A stretch of DNA of 64,000 bases from Mugil cephalus (lineage: Eukaryota > Chordata > Actinopteri > Mugiliformes > Mugilidae), in the NCBI RefSeq assembly GCF_022458985.1, contig NC_061785.1, forward strand, positions 918,130 through 982,129, written 5' to 3'. A model generated the notes under the pieces. It had not been told where the DNA came from. It did not search any database and saw only the letters and a program-made list of their open reading frames with translations. The stretch's first letter is position 1, and every line of letters starts with the position of its first letter. This document shows positions 1-12,050 of the stretch, in pieces. Position numbers and translations under genes: made by a program.

Positions 1-461
1 GCTGGTGATTAACAGCTGAAAACATGTAGCATCTGGTCTGATCTGCAGCTTCAGCGCCGCAGGCTCAGCTCAACGTTTAGAGGCGCCACGCCCACAACTA
101 CAACAATCAGCTGTCCCTGAACTCATCACATAATTATGACTGCTCCCAGGAACATGAGCGAATAAAAACCACAACAGAACCAAGTCTGAACAGGTTTTAA
201 ATCTCAAAGTGTCACCAGAAAAAAATAAAACCATAAAAGACTGAACCCACAACTTAATAAAAACACGAAAGCATAAAACCAGGTCTGGTTCTGTTCTGGA
301 CTGTGACACGATAGAATCCGATAAAATATTAAACTGGTGCAATGAACATGTGTCAACTAGCAGCTGTTATCATAGAAAGAAAACTAGCTTAAAGGCACGT
401 AGCTTAGCAGTCTGGGCTCTAGAGTCCAGGTGTGACCCCCCCCCCCCCCGTTGCCCTGCAG

Positions 462-602
462 TCTCACCACATGGTGCTGAAGCAGACAGATGAAAAGAGC
501 AAGTCTTTTGTCCGCCCAAGGCCACCGTACCCTCAGTCAAGGCTGAGCATCACAAGCTCCTCTGGATTCAAACAGCTGATGATGAAGACGTGTGATAGAT
601 GA
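462..602 (+). CDS. Candidate terminal coding exon, unidentified
   Basis: A pyrimidine-rich tract (14 C then TTGCCCTGCAG) ends in a good splice acceptor at 461. It is followed by an open frame to a TGA at 600-602 that includes an ATG at 471 and encodes about 46 residues rich in Lys, Arg, Pro and Ser. I recognise no domain. It could be the last exon of a plus-strand gene whose other exons lie to the left, or a chance open frame beside a C run. No poly(A) signal was clearly tied to it. Confidence 0.2.
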   Translation, partial: SHHMVLKQTDEKSKSFVRPRPPYPQSRLSITSSSGFKQLMMKTCDR

Positions 603-778
603 GGAACTTGTGATTTCAGTGTGAGAGAAACAGAACAAGTTTATTTTTATAAGATCATCTGGTGGCCTGCAGGGCGCAGAGGTTACGTGACGCCTCGAAG
701 AAGAGATGAGAGAAAGATGCTGAGTCACCGTCACAAGGAAAAAATGTCTTGCAAAACCTATGATCCTGACATATCTGA

Positions 779-896
779 GGAGGAAGGAAGGAAGGAAGGA
801 AGGAAGGAAGGAAGGAAATCTCTTGCATAACCGAGTAAATCAGAATCTAATTAGTTCAGACATCTTTCTCTCTATCTCTCTATCTATCTGTCTATC
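779..896. repeat. GGAA and TCTA microsatellites
   Basis: About nine GGAA units at 779-817, followed after a short unique stretch by a TCTC/TCTA/TCTG tract at 868-896. These are simple-sequence repeats with no coding role. Confidence 0.9.
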
Positions 897-2590
897 TTCA
901 TGTGTGATGATGTGAACACATCACTGCTGGGGTCAAAGTGTGGACGTGATCCGGTTTCGTGCTGAGGTCATAGGTGGCTGTAGACCATAGAACATCACGT
1001 CCAGTAAAATCTGCTGCGATGAGTCAGCTGACTTCCAGCCTCTGGCTCTGAGCCACCGAGTCCATTTGAATTAATGAATGATCAGCGGCTCAAGTCAAAC
1101 GACTGTTTAATGGAAACTCTTCAATCAGAACAACACAGAGAAAACAACAGCTGAGTCCTACGTTCACTGTCCTCAACGCACAACATGGAGATTAATCCGC
1201 CACTGAAAGTAGTCCTCATTATTCATCTCAGATTAGCTGGAGCCACATATTCACCATGAGTCCGTCCTCCCTCTTATGTTCTCATTCAACTCTTCAGACT
1301 TTCATTCAAACATGAACCGTCATAGAAACCCTGTTTGTCTGCAGCCAACAGCTTTTATTTTCACATTCTACACATATTTCCTTTAATAGTTGATTAAAAC
1401 CTGTTTGTTTAATAATAACATTGAACAGTTTCTATTATTAGTCCACGAAAATGTTCCAAAACCAACCAACACATTTTGAGTTTGATATAATTTATTTGCC
1501 TTGGCAGCAGGATGACATCATACTAAACTCACTAAAGTTAGCATAACAGCATGTTAGCATTAGCATCCCCTAGCAGCAGGTAGAGTCTTGTAGCTTTAAC
1601 AGTTTAGCATCGTAGCTCAATAGGTCAGATTAAAAATAATAACAGGGATTTTTCAAAATAAACCTTTAGTCTTTAAGACATTTAGATTTTTAAACATTTC
1701 GACCTTTAAAGGTCTAAGAGTCTAGACTTTAAAGCTTTTAGACTTTTAGACCTTTAGACGTGTATGACGAGTATTCTGGGGAATATTCTGAACAGTTTTC
1801 CTCATTGTGTTGAACTGATGCTATAATAATAACAACACACATTTACATAAAGCAGCATCTATGAAAACCAACATGTTGGTGAAAGATTTACAAACTAAGA
1901 CAGGATGTTTTTAAAAAAACAGTGCGATTAATTTGCAATTATTGGAATAAATTTCATTCACTAATAAACAAATGGATTCAGTGTAAAATGTGGTTTGGAC
2001 ACCGTGAGCCTGTAAAGACAGAGTACGACGTTTGACACTGAGCACCAGGCTGAACTCATGTGGCCACGGCTCCAAACGGTGGATTTAAATGAGATTAATG
2101 ATCCGTTTAAATGAGCCAGACAGGACGACAACCCTGAGAGTTGCTTACGTGTTGGGACGTCGACAGCTGAGTTATGGATAGAGACGTGGAGCCGATGCTT
2201 CCGAGCTTACGAGTCACTTTCACTAATGGAGTCGAGCCGGAGCAGCGGAGCGTCACATCCACACGAAGCAAACAGCTAAACCTGGAGGAAACACGGCGGC
2301 TAAATTCACCTGAGCAAATAACTGGATTTGAGCCAAACCGTCACACGTGTAAACAGCCTCCGGAGTCGGACAGAAATCCAGAATAACACGTAGCTCGATG
2401 CATCTCCGCTCAGAGGCTGATCTCCAGTCAAACGTGGAGCAACGCACTCAGGACATTTAATAAGGTGTTTGAGTGAGAAGCTAATGAGGAGCTGGTTCAT
2501 ACAGGCAAACTACAGGGGGCGCTAATTTTCTCCAGACATTAAAAGACAGACGAGACATCTGAGGTTTGTTTCTGATATATTACTATGACC

Positions 2591-2690
2591 TCCCTCCTCC
2601 TCCTCCTTCTCCTGCTCCTCCTCCTCCTCCTCCTGCTCCTGCTCCTGCTCCTGCTCCTCCTGCTCCTCCTCCTCCTCCTCCTCCTCCTCA
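2591..2690. repeat. TCC/TGC trinucleotide tract
   Basis: Roughly 100 bp of TCC repeats interrupted by TGC and TTC. On the minus strand it reads as Glu/Gln runs, which explains a spurious acidic open frame. Confidence 0.9.
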
Positions 2691-3686
2691 GCTGATGTCT
2701 TCACGCTCTGATTCTCTGCTCACTGAGCCGAGATGAATCGAGGGCATGAAGCTAAAAAGCCAGAAAAGGTCAACGCCATCCATCTGTGTGCTCCGTCTTC
2801 TATCAGCCACAACATTAAAACCACCATCACAGATGATCCACGTACAGAGTTTATCTGAGTCCTGGATTTTATTTTCATTTCATGTCATTGACAGCACCTA
2901 AAGAGCAGAATCATCAGCACAATGTTGTTTGAAACGTGCAAAAGTATTTCAGGCTCATTATGAGACCACTGCAAAGTAAATTAGACCCTGTTGGGTCAGT
3001 AGGATTAAACCTGTATGGGAGACACTGCTATAATAACCTGATAATCTGAGCATGAGTCAGGGCTGCAGCTAAGACTTATTATTATTATTATCATCATCAT
3101 TATTATTATTATTATTAATCTGATGCAGCATCTACTTCGGATCATGAACTCGCGCCGTCGTCACGGTCAATTTATTTATGTCTAAAGCTTTTTAACAACA
3201 ACAACAACAACAACCAGCGTCGACCGAAGGCCTGATCGATAAAAACATACGTAGACAACTCAGAGACAAAGACAGAGAGGACGAGGCTAAAATAATTAAA
3301 CACCAGAGAACAGAAATAAGTTTTTAGAAGATAAGATCAGATTTAACTGATTTAAAGCTGCAGGAAAAGACACGTCAGATAAAATACAAATAGAATAAGA
3401 TAAGAGAGAAACATGTGAGGAGTAAATATTTCTAGTTGCTGCATCCATGTGACTAAGAGGTTAGAAATAAACTAAAGTAAATGAAGGTAAAGGTTAAAGT
3501 GGTGGAGGAGAGATTTAAAAACAGGACGTGATCAGTTTATAATGAAATAATAGAAAGATGAGAAGATCCTTTAACTTTAAATCAGTTCTTCTGAATTGGT
3601 TTCTGGGCACAAACGTGCTGCAGATCTTTTTGTTTCAGATCATTATCGGCCGTCGTGTCCACGCTCAAACATGTGAGATGTGAGGT

Positions 3687-4186
3687 NNNNNNNNNNNNNN
3701 NNNNNNNNNNNNNNNNNNNNNNNNNNNNNNNNNNNNNNNNNNNNNNNNNNNNNNNNNNNNNNNNNNNNNNNNNNNNNNNNNNNNNNNNNNNNNNNNNNNN
3801 NNNNNNNNNNNNNNNNNNNNNNNNNNNNNNNNNNNNNNNNNNNNNNNNNNNNNNNNNNNNNNNNNNNNNNNNNNNNNNNNNNNNNNNNNNNNNNNNNNNN
3901 NNNNNNNNNNNNNNNNNNNNNNNNNNNNNNNNNNNNNNNNNNNNNNNNNNNNNNNNNNNNNNNNNNNNNNNNNNNNNNNNNNNNNNNNNNNNNNNNNNNN
4001 NNNNNNNNNNNNNNNNNNNNNNNNNNNNNNNNNNNNNNNNNNNNNNNNNNNNNNNNNNNNNNNNNNNNNNNNNNNNNNNNNNNNNNNNNNNNNNNNNNNN
4101 NNNNNNNNNNNNNNNNNNNNNNNNNNNNNNNNNNNNNNNNNNNNNNNNNNNNNNNNNNNNNNNNNNNNNNNNNNNNNNNNNNNNNN
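3687..4186. other. Assembly gap (500 N)
   Basis: Exactly 500 consecutive N, the usual placeholder for a scaffold gap of unknown size. Open frames crossing it are artefacts. Confidence 0.99.
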
Positions 4187-4828
4187 AATAAAACATCAAT
4201 AATTATCTCCCATTAAGTGTAGGTTTCAGATTCCCTCTACACTTTATTCAGTTGGATTTCTATTTTAATTTGATTTTAAGTCTGTGAGTCAGGAGGTGGC
4301 ATCAGCACAGACGTCACCATTTCTGACTCAGACACAACTAATAAGTAGTTCTGGGTGTCACCACTGATCCAGGACTCAGGGATATTTTAGTTTAAAATAA
4401 TTTAACCTCAGACTAAAACCAGCGTCCTCCTTGGTTCCAGAGGTTTGTGAGGTTTGTGGTCTATCTCCTTCCTCTAGTTCCTCATCGTTCACGTCTCTCT
4501 TTTGTTGTTTCTGTAGCTTCTCATTAGCTTCAACTAAGATTCATTAACGGTTAATGCTCTGGTTCTGTCTGATGTCTTGTTTTTTTTTCCAGATAGATTA
4601 AAAGATATTAATTTTATTACAAATCAAGCACAAAATATTTAAAAGACTGAAGAATAAAAAGTTGGAGATCTCTAAGCTGTAAAACATCTCTAATAGATTT
4701 CTGACCAGAGGACGCAGGAAGAAGAAGATAGTTTATGAATTCATGTTGAATCTTTCAAATCAAGATCAAAATTGAGTGGGAACCTTTTTTAACGTTAACG
4801 TGGTTCTCAGACTGACGGAGGTGAACAG

Positions 4829-5440
4829 GTGTCAAACATACGGCCCGTGGACCATAGCGGTCCTCCAGAGGGTCTAATCTGGTGATGATCCCCCTGATCC
4901 ACAGGGACATGATGCATTTACTGACGTATTGATGTGAGGTAGTACAGCTCCACATATTTAAAACCTGCTGAGAGTTTCAAGGAGCAGGGTTAGAGAACCG
5001 AGGGCTGAGTGTTCAACGTTCTCATGACTTCAGCTTCTGTGTGAAGCCGTTGAAAAGCAGCATGTGTTGCCTGAGGGTCACTCAGCAGTGAACAGCGCTC
5101 TGGGTTCATAGCAACTTGGCACGGACAACATCCCTGTTGTTCTGGGAGATCTGCAGCTACGCCCCTTCAGCCTCCACCCCTCCACCCCCCATCACCACCA
5201 TTAATCTGCCACAAAGCAGCTCTTTCTGCTGCTGCCCTGCAGACGAGTGGGGGCCTCCTCTAATCCTCCACGGCCTCTGGAGAACCAGCATCATGTCCCA
5301 CTACCACTGCTGATACGCTCTACAAACCGTCAGGGTTCCTCTAGAACACAGGAGCCCCCGGACGGTCTAATCCAGCCCCCTGGATCAATGTGCAAATGTT
5401 CAGTTACATAGAACACGTCGACTGTATCTGCACTTTTAGT
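4829..5440 (+). mobile_element. Decayed hAT-like MITE remnants
   Basis: The text CAGGTGTCAAACATACGGCC at 4826-4845 and GGTCTAATCTGG near 4870 match the start of the complete 435-bp element at 35035. A second piece at about 5340-5440 (GGTCTAATCCAG, then TTACATAGAA) matches its middle. Both are fragments with no intact right end. Confidence 0.5.
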
Positions 5441-5469
5441 GAAAGTTGTGGACATAACACGATACTAGC

Positions 5470-5817
5470 TGTGTTTCCAGTACAGTTCTTCCCAAAATAA
5501 AAAAGTCTGTGTTTCCATTTAAAGGTGTTTAGTGAATGAGCTGTAACTCTGGTAAAGTCTCGTCTGGTCATGTCCCATAATTCTCTCAAAACTCTCGTCA
5601 CTTTGAGGAAGATGGATTCAGATGAACTGGTCACATGACCCCCTGCATCATCTCCAGGGAAACGACAACAAAGTGTTTAACTGAACTTTAGGGATAAACT
5701 TTTATATGGATGCGTCACATAAACCTCCTGATGAGAGAAGAGATGTTTTAGAGATTTTGTTAATAAATTGTAGGCGTTTCCATTCCCAGTTTTTACTGAG
5801 ATATTTAGGTTTTTGTA
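5470..5817 (+). repeat. Dispersed repeat, copy 1
   Basis: This 350-bp block closely matches 15588-15958 in the same orientation. Shared phrases include GCTGTAACTCTGGTAAAGTC, CACTTTGAGGAAGATGGATT and AGATATTTAGGTTTT. It has no coding potential. It is an unclassified interspersed repeat. Confidence 0.75.
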
Positions 5818-6399
5818 GAGGAATTCTGAACTAAAATGAGTTCAACATGGCCCCTGCTCCAGAGAACGAGTTTATAAGTTGGAACCATCCTCGTCCTCAT
5901 CTTCATCAGATAAGATGATGGGATCAGAGGAAACGCTGCAGAAAGACTTCGTCCAATCAGAGACGACAGATCCAGAGATTCACCAAACATTTCCTGCTTC
6001 CATCAACACAGAGAGGATGAATTATCCACTTACCCAGAGAGGAAGAGAGGAACGAGGCAGGAAAACAGATGTTAGCATTAGCATTAGCGAGGGGGGACCA
6101 GGTTAGATCTGAAGCTCTGCATCCAGACGAAAACCAGAGTGATGGAACCACAACAGAGAGGTTCTACGTCAGAGACTCCACATGTAGACGAGTTCAATGA
6201 GGAACAGATGTCACGTTTATTCTGGGTCACAGGATGAAGACGACGCTCCAACATTTACTGCATGTTTAATTACTCAGCGTCAGACAGATGAACATACAGA
6301 ATCAACTTCATACAACAACCCGACACGACTCTGGGTTCCTTCACAAGAACAATCTCAGCCGAGGTTCACTTCAGCCGTTTATTAGAAAAACTAGACAAG

Positions 6400-7500
6400 A
6401 GAATCAACGGATCACAGAAAACCTGCTAATTACAGAACTAATTTATCATTAGGACCAACGGAAAAGAACCGGTGGGTCAGAGAAACACTAGACAAGAGAA
6501 CCAAGATGACACTGGATCAACAGATCAGAGAACCAATCTATCACGACTCAACCAACCTGTTAGAGAACCGGTGGATTAGAGAACAGCTAAAGAACAGAGC
6601 CACTGGATCATATGACCAACAGAACCCAAAGATTCAAGAACCGAGACAATAGAGAGGGAACAAGGCCAATAGATAAAGAACCACGATGACACAGAACAAA
6701 CTGATCAAAGAACCCAAATCACAAAACCAATTTATCACAAGAGGGCAGAACCAACAGGTCCCAGAACCAGATAAAAGAGCTCATGGATCACAGGTGTAGT
6801 GGATCAAAAAACAAATGGACAACAGCAAAATAAAGAACCAACGGATCAGAGAACAATTAAAGAACCGTTAGCTGTAACATGCTTCTACGGGTTTGTTTTC
6901 CAGAACCACGGTCCACAGAACAGAACAGACATTATTAGTTGTCTCTTGTCCTCAGGCTGGACAGGAACCAGCGTCCCAGTGACGGTTTCCTCCAGAGAAC
7001 AGATCATAACAATGTTCAGGTTCTCCTGAGGAACGAGGTCGAGCTTAAAGGGAACTCATCAACATGTTGAAAACCATCAGTCTTTGATCTGCTGGACCAG
7101 AACTCGCCTCCTTCTGGACCAGGTCTTTATTCCACACCTCCTTCTGTCTATGCATCGTGTCTTTCTTATTATGTCGTCAGGGTTCTGCTCTAGAGAACAG
7201 ACTCTTCATCTCAGTGGGGATTCGAGCAGAAATAAAGTGCAGCGGAGTGGAAACACCAGACAGACGGACAGACGGACTGGACTACGGCCCAGACCGGAAT
7301 AGGATCTGATCGGCTACGGTGTCAGCAGGTTCCCTCGGTTCTGCTGAGAACGCTGAAGGGGAACCAAAGCATGCAGAACCAGAGGATCACAGAGAACGGA
7401 TCATTGCACAACCAAACCAGAACCAGACCATCATAGACCTGAGACCAGACAACCAACAGATCAGTGACAGCTAGAAAAACAGAAAAGAACCAAAGCATAA
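6400..7500. repeat. Degenerate AGAACC/GGATCA minisatellite zone
   Basis: The phrases AGAGAACC, GGATCA and CAGAACC recur dozens of times at irregular spacing of about 15-40 bp, for example 6470-6560, 6590-6800 and 7370-7460. This suggests an old, heavily mutated tandem array. No reading frame is preserved. Confidence 0.5.
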
Positions 7501-8249
7501 ATAAATGAATTCAGAGGATGAATGAACGAAGCCCGACAGGTCAAAGTGAAGAACGTCTGGTTCTACGCTGGCCTTGAACAGATGACTGGGGTCAACCATG
7601 TAAAGAATGAGGATGTTCCTAAAGACTAAAGGCCGTCATTAACTCGGACAACATTCCTCACATTTTCTGTAAAGTCACGCAAACACTGTCAGAGTCTTTA
7701 TGACTTTGAGAACCTAAGAACAGCGGGTTCTTCCTGTGCAGATGAGACTCTTAATGGATGCTCTGTGATAAATGAGCTGAACAGAGACAACGCCTCATGA
7801 AGGAGGAGGAGGCTTTTACACAACATGAGTTCTCACTGAGCTTCAACAGAGACATGACCTACAGCTGTTAAGCCTTAGAAAGAAACACACTTCCCCTTTT
7901 AATGCTTCTTCACATTCCTACTTGATCCCTGTTATTAAAACAGCTGATTCATACTGGGATGATTAGAAGGTAACATTATGTAATAGTCTGAAATGAGTCT
8001 TTGTTTAGTTTAAACCGTTTTAGACATTTATAGTGTGCACGACTAATCAGTTTATTTAAAAAGATAACCTCTATTAAAATAAAATGTATTTAATAAATGA
8101 GTCAAATTAAATGAATTCATTAAACTGCAGTATTTATTTATTTCATTTATCCACTGAGCTCCACATCCACACTGATAACCCTCGGTGTTCGTTCGGAGCC
8201 GGTTAGTGGCCGGTTTTAACTCGTTGTTCGTGTATTTCATGTGATAAGC

Positions 8250-8770
8250 GCTGGTTTGTTCCCAGGTGATCGCTGAGTGTCTCCGGACTCACCTGCCGCA
8301 GACTCACCGAGCATCAGGCGTCACAATGCGGAAATGTGGCCGCGCTGGTGTTGACTGGAGCAGCTGGAGGGCGGCGAGAACGAGTCCGGGTTAAATCCGC
8401 TCAAAGACTCTGATAAACGACAAATAAAAACACGACAGGCTCCAAAACGTCCCGATAAACACCGATAAAATCCTCCGGTTGCTCCGTCGCGGTGACGCGC
8501 TCCCGCTCCGGCCTGGATCCAGAACCTGCACCGGTGCACCGGGCTGCACGGGGTCTCCCTGCTCGGTGTCACCTGCACGGGCTCACCTCGACCCTCGCGC
8601 AGAGGACAGAGGTCAAAATAAACAAAAAAAGCCGCGTGCGTCTGTGTGGCGCTGCACGTGCTCAGGGAACGAGGCGGACAGACCAACTGACGGATCCAGC
8701 TGAATCATCCACATATACGCGACGTGCATGCGGACGGCGCGTGCACGAGGCACAGCTGACTCTGACGTCA
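8250..8770 (-). promoter_or_regulatory. CpG-rich block, probable promoter or first exon
   Basis: CpG dinucleotides are far denser here than in the flanks (for example CGTCGCGGTGACGCGCTCC near 8485). On the minus strand two consensus splice donors follow each other: CTCG then GTGAGT, and CGGCAG then GTGAGT ending at about 8286-8292. That fits a noncoding first exon transcribed leftward. No coding exon of such a gene was identified inside the window, so its identity is unknown. A plus-strand or bidirectional promoter is also possible. Confidence 0.45.
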
Positions 8771-8884
8771 CCCTCCCCGCTGTAAACATAACCCTTTCAC
8801 AGCCAGAGAGAAGTTCAACATGGCGCCGTCTGCTGGTCTGTCTAAGACCCAGCACCAGCGGATCCAGCACCAGCGGATCCAACA

Positions 8885-9130
8885 TCGTACACTCTTGGGG
8901 CCCCTGGTAGTCACATGGCTCCATAATATAAATGATGAATGTCACATTTATAAGAATTCCATGCATTAGCATACAATAAGAAAATGATTGAATCTGATAT
9001 ATCACTATTTTTCTTTTAAATGAAGTGCTAACATTATAATGGTTTTACACTGGCATGACAAGCAGTTTAAGAAATGTGGTTTTAATGGAAGTTTGGCACA
9101 AAGGCATCCAGAGGGAATATCCGGCACTGC
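8885..9130 (-). repeat. Dispersed repeat (inverted partner of 40540-40800)
   Basis: The reverse complement of this block matches 40540-40800. Shared phrases include GACTACCAGGGGCCCCAAGA and TTATTATAATGGAGCCA-like text, and the order of blocks is the same. It is an unclassified interspersed element. Confidence 0.65.
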
Positions 9131-9438
9131 ATAAAAATACTAACGCAATCAAATCAGTTTTACTGCTAAGCAGCGCCCTTATTCTTGTCTTATTCTGTGC
9201 TACTGTGACATGGAAATTTCCCATCACTAGAGTATAAATGACACGTGAGAGTAACAGACATTTCAAAATAAAATCTTAGATTTCCTCTCATATATTTTTT
9301 CCACGTGAACCAAACTGGAGTTTTATTTCAGCACAAAGTTTCATTTTCTGATGAACTTCGGTCTGACTGAGCCGCTGCTGTTGATGTGATGTGGATGTTC
9401 GTCCACTAGAGGGCAGAGTTCACCATCCTGCTGCAGAC

Positions 9439-9511
9439 AATAGAATAGAATAGAATAGAATAGAATAGAATAGAATAGAATAGAATAGAATAGAATAGAA
9501 TAGAATAGAAT
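9439..9511. repeat. TAGAA pentamer array
   Basis: About 14 units of TAGAA. The same pentamer array occurs at 35643-35680 and 60063-60138. At those two sites it is followed by a reverse-complemented CAATGAAAATAAAG-type tail typical of L2-like LINEs. This copy lacks that tail. Confidence 0.95.
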
Positions 9512-10433
9512 GATTCATGGTTCCTGTTTTTAATCCTGGCCTGTTGTTATTTTATTGCATTTCTCTGAACGCGTTATTTATTTCACACGTTTTTATTTTA
9601 TTTTATTTATTTTTTTTATTTTACAAAACAACAGATTAATGTAAGATCTTAAACATCGAGTCCAGTAGAAATGTTCTGATGCCAAATGTTTCCAGATGAA
9701 AGTGTTTGAGATGTTTGGTTTTTTTAGTGAAACAGAAACTGGAGGATGTCGCTGTTCACTGACTTCAGTTTGAGACTAAACTCGCACACATATCTTTGGT
9801 CTTTTATTTCTACTTTTTACTTTTTGATTGTGTTTCCAGTGAAGTGTGGGGAGGTCCGGGCTCCAGTAGGACTGATTTAAGGGTAGGGTGATTTAAGGAA
9901 CCTCACCTGAACCGAATGGATCAGACTGTGTGGACGTGAAACACAGTGGATTTATAGTTCAGTCTTTCTCTTTGTCCTTTTATTCTCCTTCACTCTGCAG
10001 CTTTTCCTCGTTAAATGAGTCTTTCACCCAGTCCTTCGTTTCTACACATTCTCATCTATAGAAACATATCATCGCCAGACAGTGAATGTGACAATAGTTT
10101 CGGTTTGCAGCTGTACAGATCTCCTAGTAAGAAAAGATTTCTGGTCCATTTCCTACGAGGATATTTCGCTATTTGTACCTGAAACGATCCAGGGAAGGAT
10201 TGAACTTGATGTTTTTGTCTGTATGAGAATCAGATAAAAGTTTGTCTGTGTTAATATTTGATCTTCTTGTTGTTTTTATAGAGAAACTGATTCATCCGAA
10301 CCCAATAACATACAGTTAAATTTTGCAAATGCTGCTCCTCTGTCTTAGTTTGTCTCTGTGGAGCAGTAGATCGATGCTGTGTGGTCTTAACGTGAAGCTG
10401 AATATGTTAAAGGCTGGAGAGGCTAAATATACT
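9512..10433. other. Upstream region of the dopamine receptor gene
   Basis: AT-rich DNA with no coding exon seen. I cannot point to a convincing TATA box or transcription start. A 13-base T run lies at about 10541-10553, within the probable 5' untranslated region of the receptor gene downstream. Confidence 0.4.
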
Positions 10434-10661
10434 TTAGTCTGGATTTAAGCGCAGAGCGCAGAGCTCCAGCCTCATTGTCTCTGAGCGCGTCTCCAGGAGG
10501 ATCCTCTCAGCGCTGCTGGAGGTTTTAGGAGGATTTGTCTCTTTTTTTTTTTTTATCTTCGTGGAGGAAACATCAGAGTTAAAGGTGGACAGCTGGAGAC
10601 AGGATGGCAGCGACCGAGTCATGAGACGAATGTGGCACCGAAGGAGTGACTCTGGGGATCC

Positions 10662-12050
10662 ATGGAGAGCTTCTACAATCAGAGCCACGACCCGGACCGG
10701 GACTCGAACCGGGAGCAGCACCGGGTGGTCACGGCTGGAGCGGACAGCGGCGCTGGACAGGGAGGGGGTCTCAGCCTCCGCGCCCTGACCGGCTGCGTCC
10801 TGTGCGTCCTGATCGTGTCCACCCTGCTGGGGAACACGCTGGTTTGCGCCGCAGTCATCAAATTCCGCCACCTGCGCTCCAAAGTCACCAACTCGTTCGT
10901 CATCTCTCTGGCGGTGTCCGACCTGTTCGTGGCCGTGCTGGTGATGCCGTGGAGGGCGGTGTCCGAGGTGGCCGGCTTCTGGCTCTTCGGCCGCTTCTGT
11001 GACACCTGGGTGGCCTTTGACATCATGTGCTCCACGGCGTCCATCCTCAACCTGTGCATCATCAGCATGGACCGCTACTGGGCCATCTCCAGCCCCTTCA
11101 AGTACGAGCGCAAAATGACGCGCAGGTTCGCCTTCCTGATGATCGGTGTGGCGTGGACGTTGTCCATCCTGATCTCCTTCATCCCGGTGCAACTCAACTG
11201 GCACCGCGCGGAGCCGGACAACTCAACGGCCGACAACCCGGAGGACTGCAACGCCAGCCTGAACCGGACCTACGCCATCTCCTCGTCCCTCATCAGCTTC
11301 TACATCCCCGTGGTGATCATGGTGGGGACGTACACGCGGATCTTTCGTATTGCGCAAACCCAGATCAGACGGATCTCGTCTTTGGAGAGGGCCGCGGGGC
11401 CCCGCGCGCAAAACCACCGCCACCGCAGCTCTACGCACGACGAGAGCTCCCTGAAAACATCCTTTAAACGCGAGACCAAAGTTCTGAAGACTCTGTCCAT
11501 CATCATGGGGGTCTTCGTATTTTGTTGGCTGCCGTTTTTCGTACTGAACTGCGTGGTGCCGTTCTGTGACGTAGACAAACTCGGAGAACCGCCGTGCGTC
11601 AGCGACACCACCTTCAGCATCTTCGTGTGGTTCGGTTGGGCCAACTCGTCCCTGAACCCGGTCATCTATGCGTTCAATGCCGACTTCAGGAAGGCCTTCT
11701 CCACCATCCTGGGCTGCAACAAGTACTGCTCCACGTCCACGGTGGAGACGGTGGACTTCAGCAACGAGCTGGTGTCCTACCACCACGACACCACCATGCA
11801 GAAGGAGGCGTGCGCCATGCCAGGCTCTGGGCCACAGAGACTCGTGGCCCCGCACACCGGAGGAGACCTAGAGCAGAACTTTGACAAGGTTTCTGTCCTT
11901 TCTGGTGATTCCAGGAACCAAAGGAACCTGCTACTTCCCGCCATCTTGCAGTACGAGTGTGAGGCAGAGATCTCCTTACACATGATGCCCTTCAACTCCC
12001 CAGGACCCACCGACTGTTATGTCATCCCAGGTCAGATCCAGGACCTGTGA
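10662..12050 (+). CDS. D1-class dopamine receptor, D5 (D1B) type
   Basis: This is an intronless class A GPCR of 462 residues, the usual single-exon form of D1-like receptors. It binds dopamine at the plasma membrane and, in this family, couples through Gs to adenylyl cyclase. Seven hydrophobic segments are visible. Key residues are the amine-binding Asp120 (VAFD), the DRY motif at 137-139, the TM5 serines 207-209 and 212, CWLP at 288-291, NPVIY at 332-336, a Cys113-Cys196 disulfide pair, and Cys352/Cys356 as likely palmitoylation sites. The D5 assignment rests on QLNWHR after TM4, RISSLERA in loop 3, PCVSDTTF before TM7, and the tail phrases [10 protein letters not shown] and ECEAEISL, which resemble vertebrate D5 rather than D1A. 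Extracellular loop 2 is shorter than in mammalian D5. A fish D1C-type paralogue is the main alternative. The ATG at 10662 gives a normal N-terminus without a signal peptide. Third-position GC is high, unlike the flanks. Confidence 0.93.
   Translation: MESFYNQSHDPDRDSNREQHRVVTAGADSGAGQGGGLSLRALTGCVLCVLIVSTLLGNTLVCAAVIKFRHLRSKVTNSFVISLAVSDLFVAVLVMPWRAVSEVAGFWLFGRFCDTWVAFDIMCSTASILNLCIISMDRYWAISSPFKYERKMTRRFAFLMIGVAWTLSILISFIPVQLNWHRAEPDNSTADNPEDCNASLNRTYAISSSLISFYIPVVIMVGTYTRIFRIAQTQIRRISSLERAAGPRAQNHRHRSSTHDESSLKTSFKRETKVLKTLSIIMGVFVFCWLPFFVLNCVVPFCDVDKLGEPPCVSDTTFSIFVWFGWANSSLNPVIYAFNADFRKAFSTILGCNKYCSTSTVETVDFSNELVSYHHDTTMQKEACAMPGSGPQRLVAPHTGGDLEQNFDKVSVLSGDSRNQRNLLLPAILQYECEAEISLHMMPFNSPGPTDCYVIPGQIQDL

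Larger units (their letters stand above)
1..3686. other. Gene-poor left flank with microsatellites
   Basis: I see no gene I can support firmly here apart from one weak exon candidate listed separately. The stretch is AT-leaning unique-looking DNA with simple repeats: a 14-base C run (436-449), GGAA and TCTA tetramers (779-896), a TCC/TGC tract (2591-2690), TTA/TCA triplets (3079-3118) and AAC triplets (3197-3215). The long acidic open frame on the minus strand at 2522-2704 is only the TCC tract read in antisense. Confidence 0.6.
4187..8249. other. Intergenic or intronic DNA with degenerate repeats
   Basis: I find no supportable coding exon. The stretch carries decayed pieces of a hAT-like MITE (4829-5440), one copy of a dispersed repeat (5470-5817) and a long zone (about 6400-7500) of loosely repeated AGAACC/GGATCA phrases. 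If the CpG-rich block at 8250-8770 is a minus-strand first exon, this could be the first intron of that gene. Confidence 0.45.

Noticed and set aside
2522..2704. Glu/Gln-rich minus-strand protein
   Set aside because: It is the TCC microsatellite read in antisense.
3582..4216. Long open frames across the N run on both strands
   Set aside because: They consist of unknown residues translated from the 500-base assembly gap.
8321..8785. Several open frames of 74-130 codons near 8.3-9.0 kb
   Set aside because: The CpG-rich composition gives few stops. There are no domains, and the frames overlap on both strands.
9439..9511. Possible CRISPR-like regular array
   Set aside because: It is a pure TAGAA pentamer microsatellite with no spacers, in a vertebrate genome.
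10434..11204. 256-codon antisense frame over the receptor gene
   Set aside because: High GC at codon third positions of the real gene leaves few antisense stops. The peptide has no domain. The same holds for the frames at 11223-11855 and 11027-11467.
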